DNA of 64,000 bases from Paramacrobiotus metropolitanus. Taxonomy: Eukaryota > Tardigrada > Eutardigrada > Parachela > Macrobiotidae. Where the stretch lies: contig NW_026570245.1 of assembly GCF_019649055.1 (NCBI RefSeq), positions 310,001-374,000 on the forward strand, written 5' to 3'. The notes under the pieces were generated by a model, which worked only from the letters and a program-made list of their open reading frames with translations, searched no databases and had not been told where the DNA came from. Shown piece by piece: positions 46,482 through 58,787 of this stretch. Position 1 is the first letter of the stretch. Every line of letters starts with the position of its first letter. A program made the translations under genes and the position numbers.

Positions 46482-46763
46482 TGTGGGATATCTCCCACAT
46501 ACAGGCTGTATGCATGTGCACGCGCTGTACGCATGATCAGTGTATGACTGACGTGCGCTCTGGAAGTATCCAGAACGATCTGGATGTGTGATGTCAGAGC
46601 ATTGATTTTTGCGCAGCTGCGCTGCGCTGTGGCAGTATATATGGTGTCGGTTGTGCTAGCGCAGAGGGAGCTCCTCTGATCAGTGGAATAAAATGCCGGC
46701 GCCGAGTCCCGTTGTGTAGAGCGTATATACATACGTAGATTTATATGGGGCGAGCCGCCCGCA
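46482..46763 (+). repeat. 5' LTR of the gag-only element
   Basis: 282 bases, TG...CA ends, inverted 7-base termini at its start (TGTGGGA/TCCCACA), TATA motif near 46,637 and polyadenylation signal at 46,687. It lies about 350 bases upstream of the start codon of the sorbosone dehydrogenase-like gene, which runs the other way. Confidence 0.92.
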
Positions 46764-47170
46764 AATTGGTAGCAGAGCGTGGTTGAGATCTATGTTAACA
46801 TCAATTTTCCTCTGACCTTTCATATTTTTTATCTGAAGTTTTTTTTGTGTGGTGGCTCGCCCCAGTACGAGCCCATTACGAATCTACACCATCTTTTCTG
46901 AATTCTGCCAACACAAGATTGTTACCGCCTGAATACATTCTGCGGTGTGTAGTTATTCTACCTAACGCGATATTTCATCGGGATTTCACCAACGCATGAT
47001 TCTAATTCCATCACCTGCATATGCTGATCAGAAATTCCATCGTTTTTCTTGACCTTTTACTAAATGTACTAAACGTATTTTAGTGAACTGTTATTTAACT
47101 CTATTACCTTAAAATCAATTGAGAAATTTATACGAATAAATGTGACCTTTCATAACATTTGACCATCAAC

Positions 47171-47626
47171 ATGGATGCCAAATCTTTGTCACCTGAGCAA
47201 TACGTACAAGAAATCCACTGCTACTTGAAATCAACCACACCTAATCCAACGTTTCAAGATTTATTATCTTTTCTCTTCGACTATCTGCCAGAACAGCTGA
47301 AACCAACATTTTTTGCTAATTTGCCTGACTCCATCAACACCTTTGTTCAACAGCTGACTTTTGAGCTGAATTCCATCCCACCTTATTCACGACCAAGATT
47401 ATTCTTTCCTGTTCAACAAATCCATGCTGTATGCCCAACCCCATATAATTTTAATGCGATCAAACTACATGCTATACCAGGACAAGACTCACACGTCAAC
47501 ACGTCCCAGAAAACACCAAAGAAACACCATCGCTTTCACGCACGTTCATGTTACAATTGCCGCAAGCCAGGACATGAAGCAGCCACATGTAGGAAGCCTA
47601 TGAATTTTCCCATATGCAGACATTGA
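47171..47626 (+). CDS. gag-like protein with one CCHC zinc knuckle
   Basis: A 151-residue frame starting at MDAKSLSPEQYV (an in-frame upstream codon at 47159 is not ATG). The N-terminal part is helical and polar (FQDLLSFLFDYLPEQLKPTF), as in capsid regions of Copia-like Gag; the C-terminal part is basic (TPKKHHRFHARS) and carries one zinc knuckle of the form C-X2-C-X4-H-X4-C in CYNCRKPGHEAATC. This binds element RNA in virus-like particles. The frame closes shortly after the knuckle and nothing resembling a polymerase follows in the 340 bases before the 3' LTR. Confidence 0.8.
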   Translation: MDAKSLSPEQYVQEIHCYLKSTTPNPTFQDLLSFLFDYLPEQLKPTFFANLPDSINTFVQQLTFELNSIPPYSRPRLFFPVQQIHAVCPTPYNFNAIKLHAIPGQDSHVNTSQKTPKKHHRFHARSCYNCRKPGHEAATCRKPMNFPICRH

Positions 47627-47965
47627 CGAAGTATGGAAGCCATTGATTTGATTAAGCCTGTGTAGCCCGAGTTGCTTTCGTAGCCTGATAGCTTATGTAG
47701 CCAGTTCGGCCTGTGGGGAAATGGAACATTGACGATGCAATGCTTCTACTGCTAAGAAAATGCCTGCCTGTTTTTAAACGGATTCCCATGTGACGATGAT
47801 CTGCTTTCCAAGAACTACTCTCTACAAAAATCAATAACCCCTCTGCGTTTCCTGGATGTGCGAGCAATCGTAGATATTTCCTTAACTTGCAGTGTTTTAC
47901 TGTCATCGATTTTTCTTCTGATGTGTGACTACTGTTATACGTGTCGGTTTAGAAAGGGGGAAGTA

Positions 47966-48247
47966 TGTGGGATATCTCCCACATACAGGCTGTATGCATG
48001 TGCACGCGCTGTACGCATGATCAGTGTATGACTGACGTGCGCTCTGGAAGTATCCAGAACGATCTGGATGTGTGATGTCAGAGCATTGATTTTTGCGCAG
48101 CTGCGCTGCGCTGTGGCAGTATATATGGTGTCGGTTGTGCTAGCGCAGAGGGAGCTCCTCTGATCAGTGGAATAAAATGCCGGCGCCGAGTCCCGTTGTG
48201 TAGAGCGTATATACATACGTAGATTTATATGGGGCGAGCCGCCCGCA
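47966..48247 (+). repeat. 3' LTR of the gag-only element
   Basis: Same length as the 5' LTR and no difference noticed, which implies a very recent insertion. Confidence 0.92.
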
Positions 48248-48497
48248 TTATTGACTTGTTTTATTACAAAAGGCACTCAAAACAATCTGACAGATTTACT
48301 TGGAACATGGTGGTATCATCTGCCATTCACTCAATAAAAACCTTAAAAAATCTGGTATATTCACACAAAAAAACCTAAAACTCAATTTAGCTGCATTTCG
48401 AACGGAATACAAAATCATAGACTAGTAGGGTGCAGCGAAAACTTCTGAAAAAAAAACAATAAGACTGCTCCGGGCACGTAAAACAAACTGTATTACA

Positions 48498-51400
48498 TCA
48501 AACATCAAAGAGGCCATCGAAGGCAGATTGTTGTACGGGCGCCGGCCTCTGCACATAATCACGGACGACATAACCCTTTTCATCCAGGATTTTTTCACGA
48601 GAAATGCTGTCAAACACCCATTTCTCCGTAACAATGTGGAATTTTCTCTTTCGACTGTGATTAGCGGCCTTTAGCCTCTCTAACCTTCCTGAAGATCTAC
48701 AAACAAGCAAAACGCAATGAAGATGTTTTAATCGACGATTTCCCTCGCTCACTGACCCGTTAGCAGCAACGACAACATGGCTGATGTGCTTGCCAGACAG
48801 CTCATCACTGATTTCTCCACCGAGAATCTCAATTAAATCTCCAGCAACGCCAAGGATAGTCTTCGTCGCACTGGGAGTACTTTCATCATTGAATTCTTGA
48901 AATTTGTCGATGTGTGCACTGCAATATGCATTTTATAGATGAATGGAAGGGTTATGGGAAAGCAGAAAGGTGATTTACTTGATTAAACGGAAAATTCCGG
49001 GCAATTTTACACCGGGAAAATATTCTTGCTCAAATTCCGCCAGGACGTCTCTTTCAATCGGCTCTACCTGTTTAAAAAGTTCGACCTCAGGTTGTACTCC
49101 TTAGAAAGAGACAGTTACAATACGCGCAGAATTATCAACAGAAGCCACGACAAATTTAAAACAATTAGATTACAGACATGTACTTACTTTTCCCAAAAGA
49201 GTAGTGAATAAATTTTCTACTTGCTCCACCGTCACATCTTCCGTATAGCTATCACCCCAGTCGTCGAAAGCTGAATTAATCAAATTCTTCGTTGCGGGTT
49301 TGGCATGCAAGAGATCACTGGCTTGCCTGTACGACAATCAAAAACACTACCGAAATTAGGATAAACCTGATGCACACACAATCTGCATTAATCTTACCAA
49401 ACACACAACTTTTTTTCTTGTACACATCGAACAATCCAGGAAGGATAAACAACATCAACAGGCAGCCGCCTGATTGCGTTTCTCACATGTATGGTCAGTT
49501 TCCGACAGACGATACAGAATGTTCCTGTATCGGGACTCTGTACACAGGTACCACCGTTCTCTGCAATAATCCGCTCGAGATCCTGTTTACTATGTAGCTC
49601 ATCTCCATCTAAAAACATACCGTACGATGTCGTGCGTGCAAAAAAAGATAGATACGCCTCGTTTTTTCCTTTCACAAAAACCTCCCAACGCTAACTTACC
49701 GGCAACATAAAAGGACTTGCCGGTGAATATTCCGCTTTCCGCTTGAATTTCCGCGAGATCAGCTGGACGGAATTGTTCGGCTAGACGTATTACTGTTTTG
49801 TTAACACGGGGACGCTTCTTCCCTGCTCCATCGCCCACATCCTCGTCGGTAATATTACGACCACCCAAGCGTCCACTCGTCTCTTCTTTCAGTTTCTGGA
49901 GTTGGGAAACGGTCAGACACTCGAACCTGACAAATAATATACGAGTTTTAAAGGAATACGACCAGATCGCAGACCACCAATACGGAAGAAAAAGACACGA
50001 GCGAGCACAAATTTATGCTATAAACACTTTCTCTAAATTCTCCATAAACAGCTTTCTCTCTGAAAGCAGAAAACAAGGATGAAAGCCACCGTACTACGCA
50101 CACAGCGTGCAACAAGCACTCACCGATCCAACAATCTGATCAGTTACTGTAAGTACCTAATTTTAACAAAAACTTCAATCTTGCCGTCCAAAACAGCAAA
50201 TAATCAACCGTGCCTGCTGAGTAGCAGAAAAAGTATGTTCGTAGATAAAGCTACACCAATCAAGCAAAATCGGAGTAAAAACGGAGTTCTCACGCACAAT
50301 ACACATACCATGGCTTATCATAACGTGGCTCCTTCATTCGTGGGAAGCGCAATGTGCATTTCGTGGCAAACTGATCCGAATCCAGCACCTGCGCTGCACT
50401 GACCGTCACGATAAAAGAATTCTCCGGTTCAACCCATAAATCCGCTCGATTCTTCTCTCCTGGCGCCAATTGTAGATATTCCGGTTTACTGGTTTTCGTC
50501 CATTTCTTGAAATGCGGATTCAATCGGGCGCCCATCTCATCCAGTTCTTTGTATGTATAACCGCTGCCCACTTTGGAAAATGAGAGGAACTTTGTCGGCT
50601 TTTCGCCTACAGAACGAACTAATTTTTCACATGTTCCTGAAAATAATTTGATCCAGTACTTTCTAACTGCCGTTAATACTATCTGACGCTCAATAAAAAT
50701 ATAAAGTTACAAATACAAATGAATTTTTTTTCGATAATTACAGTTTAAAGTTGTTCCTTCCTGCGTTAATTAGAAGGGGTATTTCATCTAGATGATGTTT
50801 TAGCAGGCGCAGCCACCCGTAAACTACGTACGTAACTGAAAAAAGTTAGACCAATGTACCAATTTGAATCCCTGATGCTACGTAATGACTGATGCTACAC
50901 ACTTAAAAAATAAAAATAATATATGAAAAATAAATCAATCAAAACTCTGAAATCGAAACAATGAAACATTAGAGGAATTGACCGAAATCGGAAAGGTGAA
51001 AACAATGTGAATTTGTGACCCACCGGGAGTTTCAGGATCCTGCGCGACAGCGAGCAGAAAATGCGAAGGCCCTGCACTGCGGCGTCCCGTACCGTAATAA
51101 GCACCGACAACCAGTACATCTAGTTGATCGGACAAGCTGTCCACATACTCCGGCTTCACTTTCCACCAGCCAGCGCTCCGTGCGTTGGGCTTATACACGG
51201 AGCTGGGATCTTTTAGCATAATACCCTCCTCGTTCCGATCAATGGCTTCGTTAAGAAACTCATAACATTCATCTCTGAAAAGGTCACACATAATCACCAG
51301 GAGTTTTTAAGCAAACCGAACGAGAATTAAAGGCAAAAGCAGCTTACAACCAGCTTAAAAATACCTACGGTGTGGACACCTCTTTCCGCCTTGCTAAATA

Positions 51401-54384
51401 CAAGCGTCCTTCGTCCTCTTGGAACATGTCCTTCAATATTTCTACACGTTGGCGTAGAGGAAGGGCAGTTACTGTCTACAACGTTCAAGCGTTACCGCAC
51501 GGTGAAAAGAAAGACTTATTAAGTGTTTTCAAAGCAGCAAACCGTATGCCTAACTTCAGCACAAACAAGGAAAATTGTGGTAAAGAAAGGCATCACTGTG
51601 GGCAACCAAAACTGTACTCAAGGGCCAACCCCTTGAGTACAGTTTTGGGGCAACGTAAGTAACTTATGCAATTCTGACCAATTTGTATCCGATACAAGAT
51701 CTATTTGTATCCGATTTGTATGCTTGCTTTGTAAAGCAAACATTTTACAGAGTTTACTTTTGACTTGTCACGAAAAAAAACTGATAAGTTCACGGCTGCA
51801 GAGAGTAGTTCACGGCATTTATTCCCATAAATCTTCTATTTCTTTAATACAAAAACAGGTATAAAATTAACGTTATGAAATATCAATATCGAAAAGACAA
51901 GGGATCACGAATACGGATCTGTACTGACCTTATTATTGGTGAGCAACACATCAAAGGCTACGAAGCACACTTGATATCCAGTCTCGCCCGTAAGGTTTTT
52001 TATCGAGTAGCTTTCCGCTTTGGTACAGATGCACTTTTCCTGTAGCGATCGTTCGATATACCGGTTACGAAAATTCAGTGCAATTACATCTGAAAATACC
52101 TTCAATCCGTACGCTACAATTTCCCCATCGATAATGAAATTATCCAGATCTGGGCGAAAACAGTCAGCAATGTGCTGCGTCAATGTACCTTCAGACGCCG
52201 ATGATCCCAAAACCTGAAATACAATAATAAAATCACTGAATAAAGAGCACACACGAAATCTAACCAACTTTGTTTGCTACCACACTTTGTTTGCTTCTCG
52301 TAATTGTGCAGCATAACCGAACTTAGACAATCGCTGTCGGTTCCATTTTACTACAAATCATATGGCATAACCGCTGCTGTTGTGGGCAAAAATAACGATA
52401 TCAACTCATTCAAAATATTATTGCAAAATTGTCTCGTTCCGGTACGAATAAATGATAATGCAAGCTTTTAAATACTCTGTACATGTACATACACAGAAAC
52501 TTTCCAAGCTTTCCCACTATTTTTTACTGAACCATCGCATCAAATAAATCAAAAATCAATTTAGGAGTTTCTTTAGCATCTTTACGTTTGTATTGTCGTT
52601 TCCGCCTCGAGAAAAATAGCGAAATTCTTTTCCGTTTTTATGGATCTGACAGCGGTCGCCGTCATACTTGATTTCCGCATAATAGACTCCGCCTTTCAGC
52701 GCACTTCGCAGTTTTTCAGGATTCCATGTTTCCGCCAGCATAGGTCGCACAGGAGCGAAGAGGGACACTTCAATTTCACTTAGGCGAAGCGTGGGATCGT
52801 GCAATTTTGTACAAACCTAATTTCAACAGAAAATAACTATAATGCGCGACGCCTGCTGTTAGTACTATACATATGTCCACAGCCCGTAGTTATAACGACA
52901 GAGCATCAACCCAAACGAACGATGGTCGTTTAATAAATTTACACAAACTAAGCGGCCAAATCTATACGTATATTGAATAACGGCGCTGAAACCCTACGAA
53001 AATGCATAAAGGATGGTCCATTTTAGTTACGGGCGGTGGATATACGTAATTTCTGCCAATGCGAATTTATCAGGAATATACAACAGCGTAGAAATAATTC
53101 CAGATCTTTTAATCATTCACCGATTACCGTGGAGATGCTGCTGGTAACATCGTACAGATCCTTGGCATCCGGATGGAAAACATTCAAAATGGCATCTTCA
53201 CCCATTCCGAACTTCAAATCCTTCATTATCATCCGTATTAACCATTTCTGTTCCAAGGGATCCGTTCTTCGTAGCAATGTATGTAAAGACATTTTTATCG
53301 TATCTGAAGTGCGGGAAATTTAATCAAAACAGGTATAGCAGAGTAAATAAACGCACGGGAAAATTCAGTTTATAGTAAATCATTTTACCTTTTCGTTCCT
53401 GACCGCCGATAGCATTCGCTTCCGCAATGTTGTTGAGGTGATTATTTACAGCTTCCACACTGATTTCTCCTTCTTTGTGCAGACGATTCTGCAGGACATA
53501 ATAAGCCACTCCGGCAAAATCGGACACATCATCTTTACTTCCGGCATTCTGTGACAATCATATTAAGAAGTGATACTCCAGAATGTGCAATGCGCAAGAG
53601 TCAAGAAAAAAAAAGTAATTAGCATTAGCAAAATCTTAAATTTGCAACGGTTAACATCCGAAGCAAACCAAGTCATTCCAATATAAACATATATCAACTA
53701 CTTATTGTGTGAGATTTTCGGAAGTCACGTTCTTTGCAGTTTGCAGCCACCGTACTGCATTCCACCGATATTAAAACGGTCGGTCAATGGCAGAATTATT
53801 ATGGTTCGCCGTCCTTCATACTATATTCTTAAATAATGCCTAACAATTTATAACTAACTTGGCTAATTTATAAAATCGCATAAAAATTTCGAACACCCTG
53901 TAAATTTTATAAATGCATAGTCCAGAATTCGATCATATCAGAAAGCTGAAATGCAGCAACCAAAGTCTAAGGAAGCTAATAAACAACCACAAATTCACTA
54001 CCCTCTGCCATAAACGGTGATCGCGCTTACCCTGGGTTTATTCTTCTTCCAGTGCAGTAACTGCTGCGCCGGTTCTCCACTGGGTGTCAGTCCCAGTTCT
54101 TCGATGTACAACCTGGCCAGCGTGTTCTCCTTGATCCCGTACACGGGTCGCTCCTTGTCGGCCCACGGCATCAGCAAACGGAGAAAGGGAAAGAACGTCT
54201 CCGGGGGTGGCTGCGGATGATTGGGATAGATACGATCGTACTCGTTTCGCCATCGTTTGAGAAACAGAGCGAGGGTGCTGCGCTTCTTCTCCTTCACGGG
54301 CAACTTCGCCAATGTGTCGCATAGTGCAGCCAGTTCCCGAAACTGAATAGTGTCAGCTACGGAGGATTTCGCTGTCGCTGCCAT
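48498..54384 (-). CDS. LIG4: DNA ligase IV (14 exons)
   Basis: ATP-dependent ligase that seals breaks in non-homologous end joining, working in the nucleus with XRCC4. Exons: 54031-54384, 53389-53548, 53128-53303, 52586-52816, 51929-52213, 51369-51475, 51024-51274, 50309-50636, 49700-49926, 49398-49608, 49188-49326, 48979-49067, 48757-48918, 48498-48696; all phases agree and give 972 residues (human 911). Exons 1-3 form the DNA-binding domain ([37 protein letters not shown]). Exon 4 holds the adenylation motif KYDG with catalytic Lys near residue 280, preceded by [10 protein letters not shown]. Later motifs: [48 protein letters not shown] and TLRFPRM. Two BRCT domains follow: exons 9-10 ([18 protein letters not shown]) and 13-14 ([24 protein letters not shown]), with the linker in exons 11-12 that binds XRCC4. 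An in-frame extension upstream to 54501 exists; I chose the ATG matching the usual N-terminus. Confidence 0.96.
51606..51648. repeat. perfect 19-bp inverted repeat with 5-base loop in LIG4 intron 5
   Basis: CCAAAACTGTACTCAAGGG, loop CCAAC, then its exact complement. A stable hairpin in RNA from either strand; no TIR element or tRNA is associated with it. Confidence 0.85.
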
Positions 54385-54851
54385 GGCTCTGCTTTTTATA
54401 ACCAGCTCTCTGGAGAGTAGAGAATGCAGCTCAAGTAAGTCTGATCCCGCAATTTTACTAGAAAGAGTGAAAGACTCGTACAAGCACTTACAATCCGTCA
54501 ATTAGACAGCTCCTACGTTATACTCTGGCATCAAATCGAATTCATTCAGCTTCCTACTTCCACAAATCTTCGCGATAGAAAATCAGAAAAAAACGCTTTC
54601 TACGATTTGTACGTAAATTATTATGATGTTTTACGGGCATGACTCGGTTTGTATACAACTGGATGTTTGTAAAGTTGACAAAATACAAAACAGGTTGGAA
54701 CATGAAAACATACTTTACTTTACATACTCCGATACTCGTACCTTTACTTATGTCGTTATATACCCTCACCGCATCCCGAAGGAGAGTGTCGTCCGCAGAA
54801 TTTTATTACAAGTGAACCTTACAGACTGTACGCTGTATGTAGATCTAGATA

Positions 54852-55966
54852 CAGCCCTGCCGGGCCAAGTTGGGGCACTTTTGTAAAACAATTGGCAAAT
54901 ATTTCCATAATTTGCTTTGTTTTTATGTATAAACTATTCCGGTGTAACTTTTTATCGCCAATCCAAAAACACTAAAATCAGGGTTTTTTGATTTGACAGT
55001 AGGGAGCCGAAGGTTGATTTAGGGGGAGAGGTAGTAGTCCTTTGAGGGATCCTTACAACTGTCTCTCTAACAAATTCACCGATCGATATTTTTGCGTGAG
55101 ATTTTCTGCAAACTGTTGAGTGACCAATAAGGTATTTGTCACGGGTCAGAACAAAATTCTTGAGCAATCGGTTGTTGACTTAGCCTTACAACAAGGAACA
55201 CCTCCCATAGACTTGCATGTTAAAAGTGGCCTAACGAGGAATGTGGTTGCCTAGCGCATAGATTGAGGTGACCTATAACTATTACTCTCTATGAGTAAGT
55301 CATGGGTCCTGTTAGTCCACTTTGATGCGCGGAGAAATTCCTGCCTCATAGGCGGGGAGTTGGGAGTGCCAGAACTGTGGAAGAAAAAACCAGCAAAGCT
55401 GTAGCAACAAAACCTTGAGATGGCTGGCGAAGTTTGTTGGAGACGAGTGTCTTCGGCTTCTTACAAGAATTGAAAACATGGAGCTGACGCTTAGTGCTTT
55501 GGGAACGAGATTTTATCGGACACGGCTCTCTCTGGCATTCTGCGGCTGCGCGGCGAGGTCGAGGATAAGGTCACCCTTCACTCTGACGGTGCTCGCCGAC
55601 GGAGTGCAAAGGCCATAGAGGCTATGGCTGAAATCGCCTGTTGTCAAGCACTTCCCACAGGAGAACTGAATGATGATCAACTTTGGTCTATCACCTTTAG
55701 ACTACGGTTTCAACGGAATTTTTAAAAAAATAATGAGTGGGAGGGAAGCTGTCACTCCATACGGGTTTAGTGGTATTTTGAAGTTGGTCAACTTTAGTTT
55801 TCACCTCACTGTGATTGTAAGCACCTTCTAAACAAAGAGACCTATAATCCAAAAGATGCCTAACACCTTCGGCAATAAAGTTGAAAATAAATATTTATTT
55901 ATTTACTGACGGCAGACATGTAGTTATTTTTCGAAAAAACTGCCCCAACTTGGCCCGGCAGGGCTG
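54852..55966. mobile_element. TIR DNA element, 1,115 bp, TA target duplication
   Basis: The ends are inverted copies starting CAGCCCTGCCGGGCCAAGTT and running 26 bases (through GGGGCA). TA flanks each end (54850-54851 and 55967-55968). TA duplication and CAG ends fit the Tc1/mariner-pogo group. The interior, with a stretch resembling degenerate coding sequence at 55,400-55,620, has no intact transposase. It lies between LIG4 and LDH. Confidence 0.75.
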
Positions 55967-55968
55967 TA

Positions 55969-58787
55969 TATAGAATTAAACACACTGTTAAAGGAGTTAG
56001 AAGATGACTAAAATTACAAAAATACAAGGAGTAAGCAAAATTATTAGTTTCCCATTCAGCGGTAGATTAGATTAGGAAGTGTTAAAAGGGCTGTTGCAAC
56101 AAATTACCAAAAAGTCATCGACCCATGTTCATCTTGGGCAAATTTTTTCTGCAACCAAACTTACTAAATTAGTACTTACTCTCTTAAGTCTGACTGTACG
56201 TATTACTTTACTAAACTGGCGGCTTCATTGTTAGTGAAGTCACGCAACTGGGCGAACACTCCCGAGAACCTTTATCCGATGACCTTTATCCGTTTAGTAC
56301 TACTTACGAGTTTACCCGATTTGACACGTGGAAAGGCGGTCGCTATTACAAAATTTGCTAATACGAATTGTGCAAATCTACTTCGCGATAGTAGAGCAAA
56401 ACCATGGGATTGTAACTTGTAAGAGTGCTTAGCCCATTTGTCGAATTAATATACCGGAACTTACAAATATGTCCCGAAACACTCCAAAATCTTTTGGCTC
56501 CATGCCCATATTTGTGGCAGAACTTAAAGCACAGTACAACAGAACTTATTTGCCGCAAGCGGATAATCCAAACCGATTTATCAGCCACAAAGCCATTCTA
56601 AGTTAATTTGATATGGTGTGTGCATTTGAATGTGTGCATCTGAATTCAGAATGCTGGTAATCATACAGTATTTTTTCAAGTGTTAAACGTACGCTGTAAA
56701 AGGTAAAAGTGTAGTACTGTACCTGGCCTACTTTATGGTGCATTCGTAATAATATTATTATCAAATACAAGCTTAAGAAAGTTTATTCCGCGCTATATTA
56801 CCTGCTCAGATCGATTTATGGATGTATGACGCATCATACCGGCTTACAGACAGAACCATACATCCACCTGGATGCCGGGTCGAAGAGTTTTCCAAAGGTT
56901 AAGTGACACTTTGACAGGATTTTCCAAGGGCGGGCTTTATGTTGTTCGCCATATCGTGTCGTTGAGCCATGGCGATACATTATGGTGAATCGGTATGAAT
57001 AAACAATGTCTTTGTCGATGATCCCGGAGAGCCATTAGTGGCGTACATGCATATGGATTATGTAATCATCGACAAACGTCGGGATACATCGGCTACAGCA
57101 TGCCTTCGCGTTGCCAAAATATTTGGATCAGTAATCAAATCTTTACGCAATAAAGGCATTTTATTGGCTTCGACGGCAGCTGTTGGGGTGGGAACGAAAT
57201 GAAGTATTTTTATCTTGTTCTTTTTGTTTAAGATTCTTGTTTTTACGGTTTTACCCAATTTTTTGCATTTTAACGCTTAATTCTGAAGTTATATTATTTG
57301 GTTTGGGACTTGTGCCTTGTTATGATTGTTGTTGTATGATTGTTGTTATTTGGTCTTAATCAGTTGGACATAAACTGGCGCGCTATGTGCATCATGGTAA
57401 GCTGCATGATGTAAAAACTGCATAATTAGAGGTTACTACACACTTTAAATTAACAGTTTCCATAGTTTATACGAGAAATTATGTCTCAGATTATTGTACT
57501 TAGATATGTATGTCTCAATTAATGTCATGTCAAACGTTATGTCTCTAATTATTGTACTTAGATAACTTGGGGGTCATATCCATTAACAACTTACTGTTAA
57601 TGCATGCGGATGAATTTGCTGGCCTAATTAATAACGTTCACAGTTACAATGTAAGCCGCAATAACAGCACGAATTTTTGTAATTTGTATTATCGTAGTGC
57701 AAACACCTTTTACCGTCTTTGAAGTGAAGTATGTAGTTGCACCATGGCAGAATATTATTTACAGAAAAACTACCGATAACGTATATAATATATGTTTTTG
57801 GTACTGAGGCTGCGAATGCTAAACTGATAAAAATATTCGGCCACATATACAGCATGTATGTAGTAGACTAGTGGGCACTGGGCACTGGGCAACTGGGCAT
57901 GAGCCATGAAGTAAAAGGGTCGATAAATACCCCTCTTGCGAAATTATTACAACTAAATTTGAAGAGTTGGATTTTAATGAGGACAATTTCCTGGTGATGG
58001 TTGGTATCGTAAAAATGGCTAGTGATAGTTTAACGTTTTCAAGCACCGGCACGGCGACACGCACAATACGTAAGTACGAGTAATATAGATACAGGTACAC
58101 AATACACACGCAGAATATATATAATTATTTTGTAGTTCTTGAGTACAATATGTGTTCGTTTTTGGCCGATTTTCCGCTCACAAGTCACAATTGCCAAGGT
58201 CGTCTTTTAATACACCTTACACTGTACGAGCAGTTCCTCATTAACTCAGCATTTTTTAGACTTTAATGTTTTTCATCTGAGCTGTTCCCTGCCATTTATT
58301 GATTTCTTGTTGAGTGTCACAGCGTATTCTTTATTCGAATTTCGAGCATTATGCAAAGAACGACGTCACAGTAGGATGTAATTTCATTTATTTTGAGATA
58401 CATTACGATTAAAATTGTTCTAACAAAACACATTGTTAGAAAACAATGCGCACGTCCTCCTGACAATCATATTATTAGTATGGAAAAACTTTCCCCATAA
58501 CATCAGACTCTTAAGCTAATTGTAAATGAAATGTCAGTCTTTCGCGTCACAAATACATTAACAGACTGACAATAATACGGCATTCTTATTTAAACACGAG
58601 CAGCCATCACTAACAATAACAAGAAGACGCTCCGTCACTAACAAGACACAATTCACACAAAAGCCCAACCACAATTAATTTAATAAATTATTCTTCGAGC
58701 ACATCCAGGAAAGCCACACATGAAAACGCGAGATGCCGGCTATATCAAATTTAACCTGACGCCAATCCTCATAACAATCTTTCCTCC
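55969..58787. other. gene-poor interval between the TIR element and LDH
   Basis: AT-rich with local duplications: ATTATTGTACTTAGATA twice at 57,490-57,570 and ACTGGGC repeated at 57,873-57,897. No gene supported. The part from about 58,400 is probably the LDH 3' UTR and downstream. Confidence 0.5.

Larger units (their letters stand above)
46482..48247 (+). mobile_element. non-autonomous LTR retrotransposon with gag only (TR-GAG type), 1,766 bp
   Basis: Two 282-base LTRs (46482-46763 and 47966-48247) begin TGTGGGATATCTCCCACA, itself a palindrome, and end GCCCGCA, so TG...CA. They appear identical over their length. The 4 bases TTAT flank the element on each side (46478-46481 and 48248-48251), a target duplication. 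Three bases after the 5' LTR, TGGTAGCAGAGCGTGG (46767-46782) matches the complement of the 3' end of initiator tRNA-Met at 14 of 16 positions, the primer-binding site. A purine tract AGAAAGGGGGAAG precedes the 3' LTR. Each LTR has a TATATA motif and AATAAA (46687-46692). There is no protease, integrase or reverse transcriptase: only a gag-like frame. It must use enzymes from a related full-length element, probably Copia-type judging from the primer site. Confidence 0.92.

Noticed and set aside
46478-46732. 84-codon minus-strand frame repeated at 47,935-48,276 as a duplicated gene
   Set aside because: The two frames are the antisense of the two identical LTRs, not a gene family.
55415-55618. 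67-codon frame inside the TIR element, as a transposase fragment
   Set aside because: Too short, with no catalytic DDE/D context that I can recognise.
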